A stretch of DNA of 64,000 nucleotides from Carya illinoinensis. Its lineage: Eukaryota; Streptophyta; Magnoliopsida; Fagales; Juglandaceae. The stretch is from NCBI RefSeq assembly GCF_018687715.1, contig NC_056758.1, forward strand, positions 10,667,501 through 10,731,500, written 5' to 3'. Below the pieces are notes generated by a model. It was not told the DNA's origin and did not search any database. It saw only the letters and a program-made list of their open reading frames with translations. This document shows, in pieces, positions 57,065-64,000 of this stretch; positions within the stretch are counted from its first letter, which is position 1; every line of letters begins with the position of its first letter. Made by a program: the position numbers and the translations under genes.

Positions 57065-57194
57065 ATCTGTGCAGTAAAGGAGATGCATGCTAGCAGCACA
57101 TGGAGGACATTTCGATTACATTTAATTCTACTAGTAGATGGAAGGGGAGATTGGTAAGTTTTGAAAGTAAGTGGGTCCACGATGCAATTAACCC
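57065..57194 (-). repeat. Right terminal inverted repeat of the MULE
   Basis: Reverse-complement partner of 42504-42696, ending GCAATTAACCC directly before the second CTTTTAGAT. Confidence 0.88.
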
Positions 57195-57203
57195 CTTTTA
57201 GAT

Positions 57204-58440
57204 TAAACTTGAGTACAAATGTTCATATTTATTTTGTATGTACAAGTTTCAAATTAAACTCTATAAATGTTGATACTTATTTTAGTTGTTGAACTTGAGC
57301 ACAAATGTCAAAATTTCAATTTGTTCCAAAATGCCATTTATTTTGGTTCCATTTTTCCTTCCAATAAAGTTTTATTTGTTATGCCTTCATAATAATTTTT
57401 TTGTTAAATGTTTTTTCACTCATAAGGTATGTATTTGAACTAAAGGAAAAAAAATGATTTATGAAAAACTTTTACAATTTAAGGCATAGAATTTGAAACA
57501 TAATTTGTGATATGAAAGTTTGGAGAATATCTCCAAGAAAAGTTGTAGAGATTAGTAAATAAAATATTTTCCACTTTTAGATTTTCTAATCTTAGAATGT
57601 GAGTTGATTTGTATTAAAAAAAAGCAAATCAAACATATCAATAAAAGATGCCACAAGAAATAGAAAATTTCTTGAGATAATACATATCAACGCATGTAAA
57701 CATTTTTCTCTATAATGTTTGGTGGATATAAATATTTTATTACTTTCATAGATGATTTTCACGGTATGAATGGATTTGTCTACTACATGAGAAGTCTCAA
57801 GCCATTGGTATTTCTTGAAGTATTTCTTACAGAGAGGAAATGCAACTAGATAGAAATGTGCAAATCATCGAATTGGATTGAAGTAGTGTCATGAAAAATA
57901 TTAAGAGATGAGACATAATCCTGACCCATTTTGTTAATTTCTTGAAAAAATGTAGTAAAACTGTTAAAAATAATGGTTTATAACTTATATTGTGTTCTTA
58001 GTAATATAGTCTTAATGACTTATTTTTGACTTATTGATTGATTTAAGGCATATACATGTATGGATAGTCAAGTTAAAGCAATACTTTAACCCAAATAAAA
58101 GAAATTTGAGTCCTATAATAGTTATTGAGTACATTATCATTATTGGTTAGTTGGGAGATTCAAATGATTTAAACTGTATTGTTTTTATTTATAGTTTAAA
58201 TTTTGAGGAAATTGAAATGTAAATTCCTTAAGGTTGGCAAAATTAGTAGAAGCATAGAAACTAGAGATGTGATTATCGTGAAGTGCATTCTACTTCAAAA
58301 ATTCTTCTACTTTCTTTTTATGATTATCTCAATGATAATGTGGAACAACAAGCAAATGATCATATATCTCATCAAAGAAACATTGCTGAAGAATTGGCCA
58401 TGGAGACATCAGAACTGATAACCTCCTATAATCTTATTGA
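57204..58440. other. AT-rich DNA right of the MULE
   Basis: No gene. Probably part of the degraded copia element that continues to 59870. 58203-58418 has an open frame without recognisable content. Confidence 0.35.
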
Positions 58441-59870
58441 TTTGCTATTTGGTTAGGCTACATTACATGGTGTATCTTCAAAACTTGAATTTGAAATAGA
58501 AACAAATAAAAGTTCACATATGTTTTCACAAGTTTTAGAAATAAGTGATTCTATAAAAAATCGATGCATAAAAGAGTGATTGAAATCTATGAATAAATGT
58601 AATATCTGTAATTTTGTCTAATTGTCTAAAAATTATAAAATGTTTAATGTAATTGGGTCTTGGAAACAAAATCCTAACTTTAAATGCAATGTTGAACGAT
58701 ATAAAGTCAGATTTATAATCATGGGTTTTACTCAGAAATGAGCATTGATTGGAGAGGTTTTTTATTTAACCTGAAAGAACTCATTAAGAATCACCATGAT
58801 ATTAGTAGCTCATTATGGTCTAGAGTTACATTAAATGGGTGTGAAAATAATTGTAGAGTGAAAGTCTAAAGTCTACAAGAAATGAATAAAATGGTTACTA
58901 AGAAAATGTAACTGATTTTTTGAAAATTAGTATATGAAATTTGATAATATCAATATTGTTTTGGATTAAAAAAAGAAAATTATTGTTAATGTATATACCC
59001 GTAGGTTAGTGGGAGTATATTTGTATTTATGGTCATGCATATATATGAATTTTTGGCAAGTATGACTCATGGTTAGTAGTATGACATTAAAGTTATGTCT
59101 CTAAAGAACTTTAAAAATGAAATTTATGAATGATGCATCATTCATAATTAGGATTGAATTTAATACCAAGACGATGACTGTTAGAATTGTCTCAGTATAG
59201 TTGTATAAAGTTTTAAAAGATTTTGCATAAAAAGTTATTGGTCAATAGATACTTTAAAAATAAAATGTGATATGCTCAGTATTTTATAATGTCTTAAAAT
59301 TGATTAGGTTGTTAAAGAAATCCTAATACTCTTAAGATAACTGGATATTCAGACCCTAATTTTTGAGATTACTCTAATGATGGAAAATACAATTATGGTT
59401 GTGTATTTAGCTATCTAGTGGAGTTATTTTGTGGAAAAGTGTTAAGCAAATCTCTTACTGCTTCATGTGCAATAGGGACTGAGTTTGTGGTATGCTTTGA
59501 AGCCATAGTGTATGGTATCTAACTGAGGAAATTTATCTTAGGACTTGAAATTATTTACTTATAGCCAAGCCGCTAAGAATGTATGGAAAAAATTCCTCAG
59601 AGTAATTTTCTTCAAATGATGAGTATTTAATAAAATTTTAAATATTTAAATGTTAAGGAGAAAGTACATAAATAAATATGTCCATATCGATAGTGTGTTA
59701 ATGATTATAATTTTTAAATAACATATTGAAAAGATGGGTTCTATGCTTATACCCATAATGTAAACATGTTACAGAGATCATTGATATGTCGAGTTTTTAG
59801 TTACTGGACATTGAAAGATATCTATTATGGTTGTTTTTGTTTTCTTGTCTTTCTACTTTATATGTATATT
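58441..59870 (+). pseudogene. Strongly decayed copia pol (RT and RNase H)
   Basis: Readable in order with stops: FSQVLEISDSIK, LKSMNKCN (about 58530-58600), NFKCNVERYKVRFIIMGFTQK (58680-58740, shown in part; the RYKARLVAKGFTQ motif), NSLRITMILVAHYGLELH (about 58780-58830), then RNase H GYSDPNF (about 59345), SLTASCAIGTEFVVCFEA (about 59450-59505) and NVKEKVHK (about 59650). RT catalytic core lost. The MULE probably inserted in this older element. Confidence 0.7.
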
Positions 59871-60503
59871 AAATGGTGTGGATGAATGATGACTAGGGCT
59901 GTACATGTAAGGCGCTCGCTCGGCTTGAACCGATTTTTTGACCCGACCTAAATCAAAATACCCAGCCTATTTAAGTGCGGCTCGGATTCGGATATTTCCA
60001 AAAATGTTCAGAATTTAATCGGTTCAAATCGGTACCCAATGTTTGCCCAAACTACTGTATCTTTTGACCCAACTATATCGTCTTACCAGAGTCAGAAGCT
60101 GTATCATTTTACCCACATATATGTCCATGAACCACATCGTTTCACCAAATGGGAAGAAGAAAATGATGTGACGACATTACCATGGTTCATAAGCGGCTAC
60201 AATAGCAGCAAGCAATAGATGACAAAAAAACTCACTCAAAAGCTTTTTCTCCATTTCATTTTAACGTAAACTGAAATGGATTTTACTTTAAATTTGCTCA
60301 AAAGCTTCTTCTCCATTATCTCTTAAACGTTAACCGAAATGGGTTTTGCTTTATCCAGAGAGAACAAAAAGGAGAAAAGGAAACTAGAGTTGGAAACTGG
60401 AATGTGAGGACAATGATGAAGTGTTGCAGAGTTTGAGGGCAAAAGATGTGAAATGGTTGTCTTCTGATATTCTTCCATCATCACAACTCCCCGAATCACA
60501 TGG
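59871..60503. other. Intergenic DNA with a short tandem duplication
   Basis: 59895-60060 has GGCTTGAACCG and GACCCGACC-type motifs of degenerate small repeats. 60236-60296 and 60298-60357 are an imperfect 60-bp direct duplication (CTCAAAAGCTT(C/T)TTCTCCAT...). No gene seen. Confidence 0.5.
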
Positions 60504-60837
60504 TGTTAAGATACAGGAATTGATCTATTCATTTCTCATTGCTGAAAATGTTTACACAGTGCTCTATTTGTAGAGGAGCACATCTATAGCAGTTTGGTTT
60601 TCTAACAAATAAATGGTGTGCAGGTTGCCTACAGCCAGCTGTCCAATTGTGTTGGTAACGAAAAGGATGCCTTGCGATACAAAAACAGAAATAATATTCT
60701 AATAGAATCACAAGGATGTATTTCCAGAAGATTCTTGTAGCTGAAATGGCTTGATGTCCTCGTGTGCTGCTGAGTTGGAGCATTGCTGCTTGGTGTGCTA
60801 AGGCATGGCCGAGCAAGATTTATTTGAAATGCTATCA
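60504..60837 (-). repeat. 3' LTR of copia element 3
   Basis: On the minus strand begins TGATAGCATTTC and ends ATCTTAACA; 334 bp. It is preceded (minus sense) by CACGGGAGGG at 60838-60847, the polypurine tract. The boundaries are inferred from the tract and TG/CA ends, because the partner LTR is outside the window. Confidence 0.75.
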
Positions 60838-60939
60838 CCCTCCCGTGAGTGCATCATGGGAACCATGGTGAGGCTCGATCTTAGTGTGAGAAACCAAGAT
60901 GAGAGTAGGGGTTTTGTGAACACATCAGTAATCTAATCA

Positions 60940-61425
60940 TGGGAAGAAATGAAAGCTACATGTAATGTTTTTTATGCAACTCGGACACGTACAAAATGGA
61001 AGCCGATTTCCATGTGTTTTGTTCTTGAGTGGAGAATTGGATTGGCTGAGAGGTATGTAGGCCCCAAGTTGTCACACCAAAGGGTCGGGGGGTTGGAGAG
61101 AAACAATCCAAGTTCTTTGAATAGTGACTGCAACCAAAGTAAATCAGTAGTGGTATTGGCAAGGGCCTTGTATTCGGCTTTAGTACTTGATCTACTGTTT
61201 GTTGCTTCTTGGATCCCCAAGAGATGAGGTTTGATCCAAAGAAGACATAATAACCCCCTGTGGAGCGGCAGTCATTTGGAAATCCAGCCCAATCTGCATC
61301 AAAAAATGCATGTAGATGGTAAGGAGATTGCCAAATGTGCAAGCCATTATGGATTGTGTGTTTGAGATACCTCAATATTCTCTTCACAGCCTGCCAGTGA
61401 GGAAGTTTTGGGGCATGCATGAACT
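60940..61425 (-). pseudogene. RNase H of copia element 3
   Basis: [40 protein letters not shown] and [14 protein letters not shown], then a frameshift at about 61210 and continuation in another frame with [35 protein letters not shown] and RTKHMEI. One clear frame break; otherwise well preserved. Confidence 0.85.
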
Positions 61426-61459
61426 GAAAAACTTTGCTTACAACGAAGGCAACGTCAGG

Positions 61460-62130
61460 TCATGTAAGGGACAAGTATTGGAAACTGCCAACAGTGCTTC
61501 TATAGAGAGTGGGGTCGAAAAAGGCTGGACCATCAGTAAGGGAAAGATGAGTAGAGGATGCCGTTGGGGATTTTATGGGTTTGGCCAAGTCCATATTGGT
61601 TTTCTTTAGAAGATCACATATATATTTTTTATGAGATAAATGGAGGCAAGTGGGCAATGAATTTATTTCAAGACCAAGGAAGAATCTTAGTGGGCCTAAG
61701 TCTTTGACTGGGAATGATATATTTAGAGATGTGAGGACAGATGAGATGGCATCCAAATTGGAGCTAGTGAGGATGATATTGTCTACGCACACTGAAACAA
61801 AAATTGTAATAGAGTCGTGTTTGTAAATAAACAAAGAGGGGTCAGCAAGAGATGGTGGAAAACCAAGTTCAAGGAGTTGGGTACTCAACTTTGAGAACCA
61901 AGCTCGTGGTGCTTGTTTCAAGCCATAGATGGCCTTATTCAAGCGACACACATGATTGGGATAATCTGGGTTGATGAAACCAATTGGCTGACACATATGA
62001 ACTTGTTCTTGGAGGTCCCCATGAAGGAAAGCATTGTTAATATCTAATTGCCAAAGGGACCACCTTTCAGACACAACAATGGAGAGGATGGTTTGAATGG
62101 TAGTGGGTTTAACAACTGGACTAAAAGTTT
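61460..62130 (-). pseudogene. Reverse transcriptase of copia element 3
   Basis: Open from 62074: WSLWQLDINNAFLHGDLQE, VHMCQPIGF, LNKAIYGLKQAPRAWFSKL. At about 61778-61792 the catalytic box reads C-V-D-N instead of Y-V-D-D, so the enzyme would be inactive. DLGPLRFFLGLEI and DPTLYRSTVGSFQYLSLT follow. About 200 codons are open. Confidence 0.88.
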
Positions 62131-64000
62131 CAAAGAAATCAATACCTTCCTATTGATGAAATCCCTTTGCTACCAATCGGGCCTTGTGTCGCTTGAGAGA
62201 GCCATCTGAGTGTCTTTTGGTGCGAAAGATCCACTTACAGCCAACTAGATTTGTGATTTCGGATGAGGGAAATGGAGACCAGGTGTTTGTCTACAAAAGA
62301 GCTTGAAATTCATTAGACATGGCTTGTCGCCATGGTTGATATTTAGCCGCCTCTGTATATGAAGTGGGGGATTCGGGAATAGGGCTAGTGATGGTAAGAT
62401 AGCTAGGAGGAGATGGCCATAGCACTGTTTTGTCGGTAAATCTGCGAGGACGAAGAGAATTTGTTCATGATCTAGTGATAATGGATGCTGGAATTTGTGC
62501 TTGGTCTGAGAACAGAGGTTGTGAGGACGACGACGAAGCAGGGGATGAGTCTGGAGAGGATGAAGAGGGAAGTAAACTTTGTGAGGTTATGGGTTGAGGC
62601 ACTAAAGAAGATGAGGTAGAGGTTGTGTTTTATGAAGTAGATGGGCTTGCTGAAATGGGCCTACTTGGTGTGGTGGATGGAGTTACGGAGCTTGAGTGAT
62701 TTTAAATGTGGGTTAGGGGGTGGTCCGAGAATAGAAGGGAGTTGAGTGAATACAGGCATGGGATTATGTTGTGAATTAATGGATTTGTTGGCAAGTGGAA
62801 AAATATTTTCATCAAAGATGACGTCCCTAGAAACTTATAGTCTTCCAGAAGGAATATGAAGACAGTGATAGCCCTTGTGGGAGTCATTGTATCCAAGGAA
62901 TAAACATTGTGTGGAGCGAAGGTATAGTTTGTGATGATTATATGGCTTGAGATGAGACCAACAAACACTGCCAAAGACTCTGAGCACTTTGTAATCAGGT
63001 GGTTTGGAAAAAAGTTTTTGAAAGGGTGATTGATGATGAAGAATTGGAGTGGGGAGACGATTTATTAGATGAACGATAGTGTGAAAGGCATCAGCCTAGA
63101 AGTGTTAAGGTAAAGATGCATGAGCCATGAGTGCGAGTCTGGTTTCAATGATTTGTCGGTGTTTCCTTTCCACAACACCATTTTTTTTGTGTGTATGTGG
63201 ACATGATAGTCAATGTGAAATTCCTTTTAATTTAAGAAGAGTGTGAAGTGATCGGTATTCACCACCCCAATCACTTTGTAGTGACAAAATTTTTGAATTA
63301 AAAAATAATTCATCATGCTTTTGGAATAGTAAAGACTTGAAGAACATCAGATTTTTGTATTAAAGAAAACCACCACGTGTAACGAGTAAAGTCATCTAGG
63401 AAAGCAACATAATATTGAAAACCATCTCTTGAAAGAACCGGGGCAGGACCCCCATACATCAGTGTAAATAAGTTGCAAAAGTTTTGTAGAGTGCTGATGA
63501 GAATCTTGAAAAGGCTGTTGAGAACTCTTGGCTTGATAGCAAGCTGAGCAAGGTGATTGAGGGTCATGAGTAGAGGCAGGAAGAGAGTTGTGAGAAATGA
63601 TTCTGTGGACTAGCTATAGAGAGGGATGCCCAAGTCATGAGTGCCACTGAGTTGAGGTAGTGCGCTCGCCAACAAGTTCTTGAGGAGAAGAAGGATGAGC
63701 TGGAAATGTGTAAAGGCCGTCATGCATGGGACCATGGAGAAGAGGTGTCCTTGTCTTGGAATCCTTCACAACGAAACGAGAACTATGAAAATCAAAAAAC
63801 ATAGAATTGTTATGGAAAAACTGTTTAACCGAGACTAAATTTTTGTAATATTAGGCACATGTAACAGATTTTTAAGAAGGAAGGAATGAGAAGACAGAGT
63901 CACCAATGTTGGAGATCGGTAGTGTAGAGCCATCGCCAACCCGTATCCGTTCATTACCACCATAAGGGGAGGAGTGTATGTTGAGGTTGGCTAAATCAGA
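62131..64000 (-). pseudogene. Integrase and linker region of copia element 3
   Basis: 62131-62260 holds the start of RT in broken frame (KGFHQ- and CKWIFRTKR-type remains). 62280-62960 is the Ser/Pro-rich integrase tail. 63313-63567 carries part of the integrase core (PAPVLSRDGFQYYVAFLDDF, TRYTWWFSL) after a frameshifted zinc-binding segment. 63600-64000 is upstream integrase/protease sequence with no long frame. Confidence 0.75.

Larger units (their letters stand above)
42504..57194 (+). mobile_element. Mutator-like element (MULE) with nested insertions
   Basis: Ends GGGTTAATT and AATTAACCC, flanked by perfect 9-bp target duplications CTTTTAGAT (42495-42503 and 57195-57203), the Mutator hallmark. 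Long terminal inverted repeats lie at 42504-42696 and 57065-57194. Contains a transposase pseudogene on + and a convergent GRF zinc-finger pseudogene on -. 8973 bp of the 14.7 kb are a nested LTR element (44119-53091), so the MULE itself is about 5.7 kb. Confidence 0.93.
60504..64000 (-). mobile_element. Ty1/copia element 3, minus strand, partial (runs out of window)
   Basis: Reading on the minus strand, pol domains come in order from the right edge: integrase near 63.5 kb, RT at 62.1-61.5 kb, RNase H at 61.4-60.95 kb, polypurine tract, and 3' LTR ending at 60504. Gag and the 5' LTR lie beyond 64000. Several frameshifts. Confidence 0.9.

Noticed and set aside
60949..61609. Plus-strand frames at 60949-61227 and 61316-61609
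   Set aside because: Antisense shadows of the copia element 3 RNase H and RT on the minus strand.
1..64000. tRNA, rRNA or other structural RNA genes
   Set aside because: No cloverleaf with A/B boxes, rRNA core or snoRNA boxes were noticed on reading; a covariance-model scan was not possible.

Overview
The window looks like nuclear DNA of a eudicot plant, most likely a woody rosid. Intergenic DNA is AT-rich, the genes are intron-rich with GT-AG splicing, and the repeats are plant Ty1/copia elements, long solo-type LTRs, LINEs, a MULE, and hAT-like and other MITEs. A MITE family whose ends read GTTTGGATA and TATCCAAAC with GATGAGATGAGATG runs recalls what I have seen in Juglandaceae (walnut, pecan). 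That placement is a guess.

Only two ordinary host genes are present. They are tandem paralogs of a C2-type phospholipase D of the delta class, both on the + strand: PLD-1 (10171-19746, 10 exons, 862 aa) and PLD-2 (31341-38531, 10 exons, 873 aa). Both keep the C2 domain and both HKD catalytic motifs, and all exon junctions stay in frame. They lie in a segmental duplication. Four copies of the flanking DNA are visible (about 7.8-9.9, 20.8-22.4, 29.0-31.0 and 39.5-40.6 kb) but only two genes, so two unit starts are promoter stubs with no gene behind them.

Layout: 1-1750, end of a long LTR. 1865-6983, a complete copia insertion (207-bp LTRs, TTATG target duplication) with decayed pol, nearly intact gag and an intact antisense ORF with its own TATA box and poly(A) signal. 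6989-10170, MITE-rich DNA and the PLD-1 promoter. 10171-19746, PLD-1 with LINE fragments in introns 2 and 3. 19747-22375, downstream flank and an orphan promoter. 22376-28986, a LINE ORF1 remnant split by a second copia element and other DNA, then a MULE-like end fragment. 28987-31340, flank copy C (with a 1.06-kb hAT-like element that holds a MITE) and the PLD-2 promoter. 31341-38531, PLD-2. 38532-40640, downstream flank and another promoter stub. 41226-41925, an approximately 80-bp minisatellite. 42504-57194, a MULE with perfect 9-bp target duplications; its transposase is split by a long LTR element, which is split by a second one, which carries a hAT-like MITE. 57204-59870, old copia pol. 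60504-64000, a third copia element on the minus strand, running out of the window.

The two PLD genes would make phosphatidic acid at membranes. Everything else is selfish DNA or its remains. The most unusual items are the antisense gene inside the non-autonomous copia element, a GRF zinc-finger/coiled-coil ORF convergent with the MULE transposase, and an 11-codon in-frame insertion in PLD-2 that looks like a retroposon poly(A)-tail fragment.
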